Below, in pieces: positions 8,435 through 14,967 of a stretch of DNA of 14,967 nucleotides. The stretch spans positions 1 to 14,967 of the forward strand of contig JAEZTA010000173.1 of assembly GCA_023443765.1 (NCBI GenBank). The letters run 5' to 3'. Under the pieces are notes generated by a model. The model did not search any database, had not been told where the DNA came from, and was given only the letters and a program-made list of their open reading frames with translations. The DNA is from Bacteroidota bacterium (lineage in GTDB: Bacteria; Bacteroidota; Bacteroidia; Bacteroidales; Rikenellaceae). The stretch's first letter is position 1, and each line of letters begins with the position of its first letter. A program made the translations under genes and the position numbers.

Positions 8435-10090
8435 ATGAAAAAGTACAATATATTATCGCTTCTGCTGGTCGGGCTGGTCGGCTGCGTAGGTATCGAGCAG
8501 TATCCTACCAACTCCTACTCCGACGCAACGTTCTGGAACTACGAGGACAACTGCATGGCCGCCCTCTACCTGGGCTATAACCAATACTGGAGCGCAGAGC
8601 GCTACTTCGGAAATAATGTCCTTTCCGACGACGTTTACGGCAGCCGCCACTCGTCAAGTTCCACGGAAACGGCGACGGGACTCGCAACGACGAACACCGG
8701 CCGCTTTTCGGACGAATGGAAAGAGTGCTACCAGGAACTGCGCACCATCCACACCGCACTGGACAACGAGGACCGCATGAATATCGCGAGCAACGTCAAA
8801 TCGCGGCTCATTGCCGAACTGAGGCTGCTGAGGGCCTTTACCTACATGCGCCTTACGGCGTGGTTCGGCGACGTTCCCTTCCTGACGAGCAACCCCACGC
8901 TGCCGGAGTCCAAGACGATCAAGCGCACCAGCGCCGATTATATCAAGCAGTTCATCCATTCCGAACTGGAAGAGGTTTCGCATATCCTTCCGAAGAACAC
9001 AGCGCTCAGCGCCAAGGAAAACGGACGTGTAACCTGCGGAACGGCCGTTGCCCTCAACGCCCGGGCCTACTTGCTCGACAACGACTTCGAGAACTGTGCC
9101 CGCGAGTGCGCGAAACTCATCAACAGCGATGAATACGGCACCTATTCGCTGGCCAAAAGTTATGCCGACCTCTTCATCGACGGTCATTACAGCCACGAGT
9201 CGATCATGACCATCGAATTCGCCTACGAAGGCGGCGTGGAGAACATCAAGCGAAGCTGGGCTACGGGTCCGAGAATCCCGCAGTCGATCGGTGCAGGCGC
9301 CGAAGTCGCATTCTCGCCCACGCAGGAATTGGTAGACTGCTTCCGCAAGACCGACGGCACCGTCGCCGACGACACCGACTACGAACAGCGCGACCTGCGT
9401 TTCTACGCGACGATCGCCTACAACGGATGCACCCTGCAAATCCCCGAAGCCAAATCCTGCAAGATCATCGGATCGGAGGGAGTCGGCAAGGGAACCTACA
9501 CCTGCTGGACCAATCCTGCCGACGAGGCGGCAGCCCAGAAAAAGGACCCCGCCCTGAGCGATTCGTACAACGGCACGAACGACAGAACGCTGACGGGCTA
9601 TTACAACATCAAGAACTACGTGGCCAACACGGTAGGTTCCGGCGGCGGTTCATATAAACCGCTGATGGAGATCCGTTACGCCGACGTATTGCTCATGTAC
9701 GCCGAGTCGATGTTCGAAACCGGCAACATGACCGCCGACGTATGGAACGCCACGATCCTCCCGCTCCGCAAAAGGGCCGGATTCTCGGATGACTACTGCG
9801 CTTATCCCGCCAGCGACGACCTCCGCCAGATAATCCGCGACGAACGCCGCGTCGAGCTCGCCCTCGAAGGCCGGAGATGCTTCGACCTGCGCCGCTGGGC
9901 GGTCCTCGACAACCCTTCGATCAAGTCCACCGGAGCATCCGTCCTCACCTCCAGGGCGACCGGAGCCCCGTTCCTCGACGACGGAAACAACATCCAGTGC
10001 CCGGCGTCCTACAACCTGAAATACTGGTTCCCCATTCCCCAGAGCGAACGGGACATCAACCACAACCTCACGCAGAATCCCGGCTGGTAA
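8435..10090 (+). CDS. SusD-like surface glycan-binding lipoprotein (RagB/SusD family)
   Basis: A surface lipoprotein that forms the lid of the SusC transporter and delivers oligosaccharides to it. The 551-residue length is normal. The lipobox LVGC places the lipidated cysteine at residue 17. The N-terminal SusD region (about 18-230) is mainly helical and tetratricopeptide-like, with the family-typical phrase AELRLLRAFTYMRLTAWFGD. In the C-terminal RagB/SusD domain, RYADVLLMYAE starts at 414 and RDERRVELALEGRRCFDLRRW starts at about 468. It ends in NPGW, a common SusD ending. It follows SusC by 12 bases, and the pair is the hallmark of a PUL. Aromatic residues probably line the binding site, but they cannot be assigned from sequence alone. 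Confidence 0.97.
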   Translation: MKKYNILSLLLVGLVGCVGIEQYPTNSYSDATFWNYEDNCMAALYLGYNQYWSAERYFGNNVLSDDVYGSRHSSSSTETATGLATTNTGRFSDEWKECYQELRTIHTALDNEDRMNIASNVKSRLIAELRLLRAFTYMRLTAWFGDVPFLTSNPTLPESKTIKRTSADYIKQFIHSELEEVSHILPKNTALSAKENGRVTCGTAVALNARAYLLDNDFENCARECAKLINSDEYGTYSLAKSYADLFIDGHYSHESIMTIEFAYEGGVENIKRSWATGPRIPQSIGAGAEVAFSPTQELVDCFRKTDGTVADDTDYEQRDLRFYATIAYNGCTLQIPEAKSCKIIGSEGVGKGTYTCWTNPADEAAAQKKDPALSDSYNGTNDRTLTGYYNIKNYVANTVGSGGGSYKPLMEIRYADVLLMYAESMFETGNMTADVWNATILPLRKRAGFSDDYCAYPASDDLRQIIRDERRVELALEGRRCFDLRRWAVLDNPSIKSTGASVLTSRATGAPFLDDGNNIQCPASYNLKYWFPIPQSERDINHNLTQNPGW

Positions 10091-10123
10091 ACCGGCAGCA
10101 CAAACTAAACGACATAAAACAAG

Positions 10124-11293
10124 ATGAGAACCCTATTTCGAAATATCGCGATTCTGGCCGTAGCGGTGTCTCCCTTCGTTTCGGGATGCACGGACGACGG
10201 CAACGAGATCAACTACAATATCCAACCGGGGAACGAACTCTACCTTCCCCTTTCCGGGAAGGCCGTAGACCTGTCACGGGGTGCCGATGTGGAATTCCAG
10301 TGGGCTCCGTCGATCGCCTACGACAACGGTTTCGTATCCTACGAACTGCTGTTCGACCGGGAGAGCGGGAATTTCTCGGCTCCTCTGGCGGTGATGACAA
10401 GCCAGCTCAACGGCTCCAAAGCCTACCTGAGCGTTACCTCGAAGAAACTGAACGGCGTGGCAAGGGCCGCCGGATTCGGAACCCTTGAAACCGGTAACCT
10501 CAAATGGACGGTGCGGGCATCGAAAGGCCTTTTCGGCAACGTATATACCGAATCACGCATCCTGACGGTGACCACGACGAACGCCATGAACCCGTTCCCT
10601 CAGACCGTAACCCTCATGGGCGACGGCGTCGAGGATCCGACGGGCATCAAAATGGTGGCATCGGCCGGTATCGACAAGGTAGCAGGTTCGGAAGGAACCT
10701 TCGAGTGCTTCACGAAGATCAAGGGCAGCACAGACTTCACCATCGTGGACGATCTGGGCCGCTACTACACGCTGAACGAAAACAAAACCGTGACCTTCTC
10801 CGAAACCGCCGTCGCCAACCGGATGCCTTCCGAGGCGATTTACTGGCTCAAGATCGATTTCGATATGATGACCTGGTCCTACAACACCGTTTCGAAGATC
10901 GAATACTATGCAGCGTCATGGGCCGATAACAAGATGACGACGGTAAACCTGGCGATGAACTATGCCGGCAAGGGTGTCTGGGCGCTGCTCAACTACGAGA
11001 ACAGCATTTCCAAGAATTCCGCCGACGATTCGCGCCACCGCTTCAACGCCACGCTCGGAGACGGTACCAAATTGTATCTCGGAACCCAGGCTTCGCTCGG
11101 AACCACCTATACGACCGACTATCTCAAGGTCAATCTTTACACCACGGAAACAGTAAACAACTCCGACAAGGTGAACTGGGAAATGACCTACAAATTCCTG
11201 AGCAGCAACTTCGGGCAGAAACTGGATTGCTACCTCTACATGAACGGTGATAATCCGGCCGGAACCTGGTGGCACGAGTATAAATTCAAATAA
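10124..11293 (+). CDS. SusE/F-like surface lipoprotein (first copy)
   Basis: A probable surface glycan-binding lipoprotein of 389 residues. The lipobox VSGC puts the lipidated cysteine at 22, followed by the acidic CTDDGNE segment expected of a surface-exported lipoprotein. An N-terminal SusE-type domain begins around LYLPLSGKAVDL and contains FQW and YELLFDRESGNFS. The segment LKWTVRASKG lies at 126-135. The C-terminal half contains GTFECFTKIKG and IYWLKIDFDMMTWSY (from 239), a beta-sandwich pattern of SusE/SusF C-terminal binding domains. It is clearly related to the lipoprotein at 12586 downstream. It lies between SusD (33-base gap) and the GH76 gene (12-base gap). Glycan binding is inferred from family and position. 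No enzymatic motif was seen. Confidence 0.85.
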   Translation: MRTLFRNIAILAVAVSPFVSGCTDDGNEINYNIQPGNELYLPLSGKAVDLSRGADVEFQWAPSIAYDNGFVSYELLFDRESGNFSAPLAVMTSQLNGSKAYLSVTSKKLNGVARAAGFGTLETGNLKWTVRASKGLFGNVYTESRILTVTTTNAMNPFPQTVTLMGDGVEDPTGIKMVASAGIDKVAGSEGTFECFTKIKGSTDFTIVDDLGRYYTLNENKTVTFSETAVANRMPSEAIYWLKIDFDMMTWSYNTVSKIEYYAASWADNKMTTVNLAMNYAGKGVWALLNYENSISKNSADDSRHRFNATLGDGTKLYLGTQASLGTTYTTDYLKVNLYTTETVNNSDKVNWEMTYKFLSSNFGQKLDCYLYMNGDNPAGTWWHEYKFK

Positions 11294-11305
11294 AAACGGA
11301 CTGTT

Positions 11306-12562
11306 ATGAAACTATATAAATCCATGGGAACACTATTTGTACTTTCGATGTTCGCTGTTCTTCCCGTAGCCTGCGAGGAAGACTATATGTCGATCACCAA
11401 TCCTCCGACGGAGCCGAAAGCCAACATCTACTCCGACTACGAGATCGATTGGGCGGAGGCTGCCGACTCGGTTTCAACCGCCTTCATCGAACGGTTCTAC
11501 TGCAGTTCGAACCGCAACGGTGCCGATGGGGTATTCTCATACAGCGAATACAACAACAAAAAGAACAACGGTAACTGCTACTGGCAGCAGGCCCATGCCA
11601 TGGGCGCAATGGTCGATTACTACAACCGGATCAAGTATTCCGATCCCGACCAGGCTGCGCTCATCCGGAGCTATTTCAAACGCTGGTACGACAAGCGGGG
11701 CAACAACTACGAAGGCAACGCTTCGTGGAAGGGCTCCACGGGCTTCGGCAACGACTTCACCGACGACACGCTCTGGATCACCATCGCCCTGCTGCAGATG
11801 TACGACGCCACAAAGGACGAGACCTACTACAACGCGGCGAAACAGACCTGGGACGAATGCGTACGCCCCCGTTTCGCCCTCAACGTGTACGGCTGGCTGC
11901 CGTGGAAAATGACCAGTCTGGGCGCCAACGAGTGTACCAACGGCCCCGGAGCGATCGCAGCAGCGATCCTGGCCGGCTATGCCAAAGATGCCGGGAACGG
12001 CGAGGAGTACGACCAGTACCTCAACGAGGCCTTCAAATGCTTCGACCAGAACATCCATGCCATGAACTCCGACGGTACGCTGGGCAACCCGCCCCTGAGC
12101 TACACCCAGGGAACCTGCATGGAGGCCGGACGGCTGATCTGGAAACTGACCGGCGAGGTGGGTTACATCCGCAAGGCGATCTCCGCGGCGCGCGGACAGA
12201 TGTCGGCGGCTTCGATGAACGAAACGTACGAAGCCGAACGGATCATGCGCGACGAGGGAGCCGACGAGAACAACTCGATCTTCCACGCCGTATTCTTCCA
12301 CTGGGCCGCCCGAATGGCCGTCGACACCCATATCGACGCCGTCGATTCGCGCATCCGCGAAGAGCTCAACCGCTACCTGCAGCGCCATGCCTCCTACTAC
12401 TGGACGCGCGGCATCGACAAGTCGCCGCTGGGCTGGGACGACTCCTATTTCGGGGTCAAGTGCTACGAAGCGAGGACACCCGGAACGGGCGGTTCGCTCG
12501 GAGCCTACACCAGTGCAGCCCAGGCGCTTGAATCCATGTGGTTCGTTGAAAGATATAAATAG
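11306..12562 (+). CDS. GH76 family endo-alpha-1,6-mannanase, lipoprotein
   Basis: A glycoside hydrolase family 76 enzyme; known members are retaining enzymes that cut alpha-1,6-mannan backbones with endo action. The 418-residue length fits one catalytic domain plus a leader. The lipobox PVAC places the lipidated cysteine at 23, followed by EEDY, so surface display is likely. The adjacent aspartates D153 and D154 in NDFTDDTLWITIALL match the catalytic pair of GH76. Further family features are GWLPWKMTS (196-204), TNGPGAIAAAIL (211-222) and LSYTQGTCMEAGRLIW (264-279), within an alpha/alpha-barrel pattern. The gene sits between two SusE/F-like lipoprotein genes. The order SusC-SusD-SusE-GH76 resembles the B. 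thetaiotaomicron yeast-mannan locus with BT3792. Family assignment is firm. The exact polymer and whether it acts as a strict endo enzyme are inferred. Confidence 0.9.
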   Translation: MKLYKSMGTLFVLSMFAVLPVACEEDYMSITNPPTEPKANIYSDYEIDWAEAADSVSTAFIERFYCSSNRNGADGVFSYSEYNNKKNNGNCYWQQAHAMGAMVDYYNRIKYSDPDQAALIRSYFKRWYDKRGNNYEGNASWKGSTGFGNDFTDDTLWITIALLQMYDATKDETYYNAAKQTWDECVRPRFALNVYGWLPWKMTSLGANECTNGPGAIAAAILAGYAKDAGNGEEYDQYLNEAFKCFDQNIHAMNSDGTLGNPPLSYTQGTCMEAGRLIWKLTGEVGYIRKAISAARGQMSAASMNETYEAERIMRDEGADENNSIFHAVFFHWAARMAVDTHIDAVDSRIREELNRYLQRHASYYWTRGIDKSPLGWDDSYFGVKCYEARTPGTGGSLGAYTSAAQALESMWFVERYK

Positions 12563-12585
12563 TCCGTTTGAAATCCGACCGAAAC

Positions 12586-13767
12586 ATGAAACGTATATTA
12601 AATATGCTTCTGCTTGTCGTCACGGTTATGGCCGTAACGGCATGCGACTCCGACGATGACAATCGTCAGAACGAACTCGTCTCCCCCGGCAAACTGTACC
12701 TTCCGCGGAATCAGTATCCGCTGGACATCACCACAGGCCAGTCCGTGACGTTCGAATGGGAGAACTCCAAGACCAACAACGCCTGCTACCAGGTCCTTTT
12801 CGACAAGGAAGACGGCGACTTCTCCAAACCTGCGTATATAATCACCAGCACGGCCAACGGCTTCATGCCTTCGCTGGAAGTCTCTTCCGCGACGATGTCG
12901 ACTATCGTCACCCTGTGCGGCGGGCTTCCCGGGCAGACCGTCACCGTAAAGTGGACCGTCCGGACGCTCAAAGGGCTCGATCAGGTCACGGGCGTGCAGG
13001 ACGGAGGATCGCGCACCATCGTGGTTACGATGCCCAACACCGTAAACCCGCTTCCCGTCACGCTGGCATTCCAGGGCACGGCAACGGAGAACCAGGCCGC
13101 CGTTAAGCTCAACGCCGCACTTCCCGTATCGTCGACCTCCGGGAAGTACATCGGAGACCGGACACAGGGAGCCATGGAGTGCTTCACGGAGTTCACCGAA
13201 GGGACGTTCACCGTCAAAGACGACCAGGACCGTTACTTCGCATTCGAAGACAACGGTACGATGCGCTGCACTTACACCGAAGCAGCCGCCAACACAGCTC
13301 CGGCAGCGGGTATCTATTGGGTATACCTCAATTTCAACACCATGACCTGGTCGATGAAGCAGATCGAAAAGGTGGTGCTCTGGAACCGTCCCTATTTCGG
13401 AGCCGAGAGCCAGCAGCCGATGACCTACAAGGGCAACGGCGTCTGGGAAATCGTCGATTTCGCGTGGAATGTCGGAACGGCGTCCCAGAAGGATACCCGG
13501 TATCATTTCAAGGTCTACTACACCGACCAGAGCATCGAAAGATGGGCCTATATGATCGACGACTTCCGTCCCGAGGACAAGCCCGAATCGAACCCGAAAT
13601 GTTTCAACGTCTACCGGTTCGTAAATAAGCTGAAAGATGACTGGGTACATTCGTGGAAAACGACGAACGACAGCGAGGGCATCGGCCAGCTGGCGACCTT
13701 CCGGATACACATGAACAATGTGGACAAGGCCGATTATTACCACGAACGCTCGTTCCGGGACAAATAG
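12586..13767 (+). CDS. SusE/F-like surface lipoprotein (second copy)
   Basis: A probable surface glycan-binding lipoprotein of 393 residues, paralogous to the protein at 10124. The ATG at 12586 is preferred over the TTG at 12568 because it begins a compact signal peptide (MKRILNMLLLVVTVMAVTAC). The lipidated cysteine is C20, followed by DSDDD, the kind of acidic stretch that directs Bacteroidetes lipoproteins to the surface. Segments shared with the first copy are LYLP near the start, YQVLFDKEDGDFS, VKWTVRTLKG (121-130), NTVNPLPVT, AMECFTEFTEG and IYWVYLNFNTMTWS (from 243). The last third diverges most, which is where binding specificity would be expected to differ. It follows the GH76 gene by 23 bases and precedes the GH115 gene by 37. 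The function is inferred. Confidence 0.82.
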   Translation: MKRILNMLLLVVTVMAVTACDSDDDNRQNELVSPGKLYLPRNQYPLDITTGQSVTFEWENSKTNNACYQVLFDKEDGDFSKPAYIITSTANGFMPSLEVSSATMSTIVTLCGGLPGQTVTVKWTVRTLKGLDQVTGVQDGGSRTIVVTMPNTVNPLPVTLAFQGTATENQAAVKLNAALPVSSTSGKYIGDRTQGAMECFTEFTEGTFTVKDDQDRYFAFEDNGTMRCTYTEAAANTAPAAGIYWVYLNFNTMTWSMKQIEKVVLWNRPYFGAESQQPMTYKGNGVWEIVDFAWNVGTASQKDTRYHFKVYYTDQSIERWAYMIDDFRPEDKPESNPKCFNVYRFVNKLKDDWVHSWKTTNDSEGIGQLATFRIHMNNVDKADYYHERSFRDK

Positions 13768-13804
13768 GTCCGCGAATCCCTCTGAGGTGAAGTAGGAAAC
13801 CCAT

Positions 13805-14967
13805 ATGACACGCACCCTGTTTTACACACTCGCACTCTCCGTCCTTTGCATCCACCCGCTGGATGCGAAGGACGTGGCGGTGCTTTCTGCGAAAGGGAAC
13901 TCTTCATCCGCCTTCTACCTCGCAGGGCCAAACCGGCAACCGGTGGTCTATGTCGACGGCGACGATGCGCTTGTCGTCAGGAAATCCGCGGAGTTGTTCG
14001 CCTCGGACCTCGGGGCCGTCACGGGAACCCCGGCGAAAGTCGTAACGTCGCTCGACGGCGTAAAAAGCTGCGTCATCGTCGGAACCATCGACGGCTGCGA
14101 CGCAATCCGACGCCTCGCCGACGCCGGGAAACTCGACCTCGAACCGATCCGCAACGGCTGGGAACAGTATCACATCCGGACCGTCCGAAAGCCTTTCCCG
14201 GGAGTTTCCGAAGCCCTCGTGGTCGTCGGAAGCGACCGCCGGGGCGCGGCCTACGGCATCCTCTCCCTTTCGGAGAAAGCCGGCGTCAGTCCGTGGTACT
14301 GGTGGGCCGACGTACCAATCCCGAAACGCGAGAAGCTGTATGTCGATGCCGCCGGCTACTATTCCGAAGAGCCTTCGGTCCGGTACAGAGGCATCTTCCT
14401 CAACGACGAGGACTGGGGGCTTACGCCGTGGGCTTCGAAAACCTTCGAAAAGGAGCGGGGCAACATCGGCCCGCGCACCTATTCCAAAGTGTGCGAACTG
14501 CTGCTGCGCCTGAAAGGCAACATGCTCGCCCCGGCCATGCACCCGGTGTCAACGCCCTTCCACAGCATCCCCGAAAACCGGATGGTCGCAGATTCGTTCG
14601 CCATCGTCCTGACTGCTACCCACTGCGAACCGCTGTTGCTCAATACGGCGGGCGAGTGGGACAAAAAGACGATGGGACCGTGGAACTACGACACCAACCG
14701 GGCGAAGATGAACGAGGTACTGGCCGGACGGGTCCGCGAAGCCTCCCGCTACGAGAATGTTTATCCGCTGGCGCTCCGGGGGCTCCACGACGCCGTCATG
14801 GCAAACGGAATCCCGGTGAAAGAGAAGGTCCGGATGCTCTCCGAAGCCCTCTCGGATCAGCGGGAAATCATCTCCGAAACAGTTTCTGCACCCATAGAAG
14901 AGGTTCCCCAGGTTTTCACACCCTATAAGGAGGTTTTGGAAATCTATTCGAACGGACTGGAACTCCC
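13805..14967 (+). CDS. GH115 family alpha-glucuronidase (partial, runs off the window)
   Basis: The frame from the ATG at 13805 has no stop to the window edge (387 complete codons), about the first half of a family usually 800 or more residues long. The N-terminus MTRTLFYTLALSVLCIHPLDA is a signal peptide. LSVLC lacks a small residue before the cysteine, so a soluble periplasmic protein is more likely than a lipoprotein. GH115 features are GSDRRGAAYGILSLSEKAG, SPWYWWADVP (162-171), YRGIFLNDEDWG (194-205), THCEPLLLN (272-280), GEWD and, near the edge, FTPYKEVLEIYSNGLELP. Characterised GH115 enzymes release glucuronic acid or 4-O-methylglucuronic acid, mostly alpha-1,2-linked on xylan. Beside a GH76 gene and with no xylanase in view, the likely role is removing uronic acid from an alpha-mannan-type oligosaccharide. 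The C-terminal half was not seen. Confidence 0.9.
   Translation, partial: MTRTLFYTLALSVLCIHPLDAKDVAVLSAKGNSSSAFYLAGPNRQPVVYVDGDDALVVRKSAELFASDLGAVTGTPAKVVTSLDGVKSCVIVGTIDGCDAIRRLADAGKLDLEPIRNGWEQYHIRTVRKPFPGVSEALVVVGSDRRGAAYGILSLSEKAGVSPWYWWADVPIPKREKLYVDAAGYYSEEPSVRYRGIFLNDEDWGLTPWASKTFEKERGNIGPRTYSKVCELLLRLKGNMLAPAMHPVSTPFHSIPENRMVADSFAIVLTATHCEPLLLNTAGEWDKKTMGPWNYDTNRAKMNEVLAGRVREASRYENVYPLALRGLHDAVMANGIPVKEKVRMLSEALSDQREIISETVSAPIEEVPQVFTPYKEVLEIYSNGLEL

Noticed and set aside
10091..10123. Terminator or separate promoter between the SusD and SusE/F-like genes
   Set aside because: The 33-base gap has no convincing hairpin with a T-tract and no TAnnTTTG box. Co-transcription is the simpler reading.
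12568..12585. TTG at 12568 as the start of the second SusE/F-like gene
   Set aside because: It would add six residues (MKSDRN) before a complete lipoprotein signal peptide that begins at the ATG at 12586.
12598..13815. 405-residue open frame on the minus strand opposite the second SusE/F-like gene
   Set aside because: The + strand frame has a lipobox and clear similarity to its paralogue. The antisense translation has no signal or domain.
13846..14928. 360-residue + strand open frame within the GH115 region
   Set aside because: It is out of frame with the GH115 reading frame, is arginine- and proline-rich as expected of a shifted GC-rich frame, and lacks any family motif.
13805..14967. GH115 gene as a truncated pseudogene
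   Set aside because: The frame stays open and family motifs continue to the last codon of the window, so the missing half reflects the window edge and not a break in the gene.

Overview
The window looks like the chromosome of a GC-rich member of the Bacteroidales. An Alistipes-like (Rikenellaceae) gut bacterium is my best guess. The evidence is a SusC/SusD pair, surface lipoproteins with acidic residues after the lipobox cysteine, a one-protein hybrid two-component regulator, promoter boxes of the TAnnTTTG type, and no strong Shine-Dalgarno sequences. The genus is inferred from composition and gene style, not from a marker gene.

Layout. Positions 1-49 may hold the last codons of an upstream gene. 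A CorA-type divalent-cation channel (50-1033, +) follows. It converges on a large hybrid two-component regulator (HTCS, 1099-5118, -), with a GC-rich hairpin in the short gap between them. A divergent intergenic region (5119-5275) separates the HTCS from a polysaccharide utilization locus (PUL) that runs on the + strand to the end of the window. The PUL order is SusC-like transporter (5276-8422), SusD-like lipoprotein (8435-10090), SusE/F-like lipoprotein (10124-11293), GH76 alpha-mannanase lipoprotein (11306-12562), second SusE/F-like lipoprotein (12586-13767), and GH115 alpha-glucuronidase (from 13805, cut by the window edge). Gaps between these genes are 12-37 bases with no obvious terminator, so they are probably one operon.

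How the genes probably work together. The surface lipoproteins bind an alpha-mannan-type glycan. The GH76 enzyme cuts it at the surface with endo action. The SusC/SusD pair imports the oligosaccharides, and the GH115 enzyme removes glucuronic acid side chains in the periplasm. The start of the operon resembles the yeast-mannan locus of Bacteroides thetaiotaomicron that contains the GH76 enzyme BT3792. The GH115 gene is the departure and suggests a glucuronic-acid-bearing alpha-mannan as the target.

The most unusual observation is in the regulator. The phosphoacceptor histidine of the kinase is Gln, the phosphoacceptor aspartate of the receiver is Glu, the conserved receiver lysine is Leu, and the ATP-binding glycine boxes are unrecognisable. 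The sensor, membrane segment and AraC-type DNA-binding domain look intact. This reads as an HTCS that has lost its phosphorelay and may act as a ligand-driven membrane transcription factor. A second point of interest is a run of nine G inside the SusC gene, where gain of one G would create an immediate stop. No RNA genes, insertion sequences or CRISPR arrays were seen, and no stretch over 300 bases lacks a gene.
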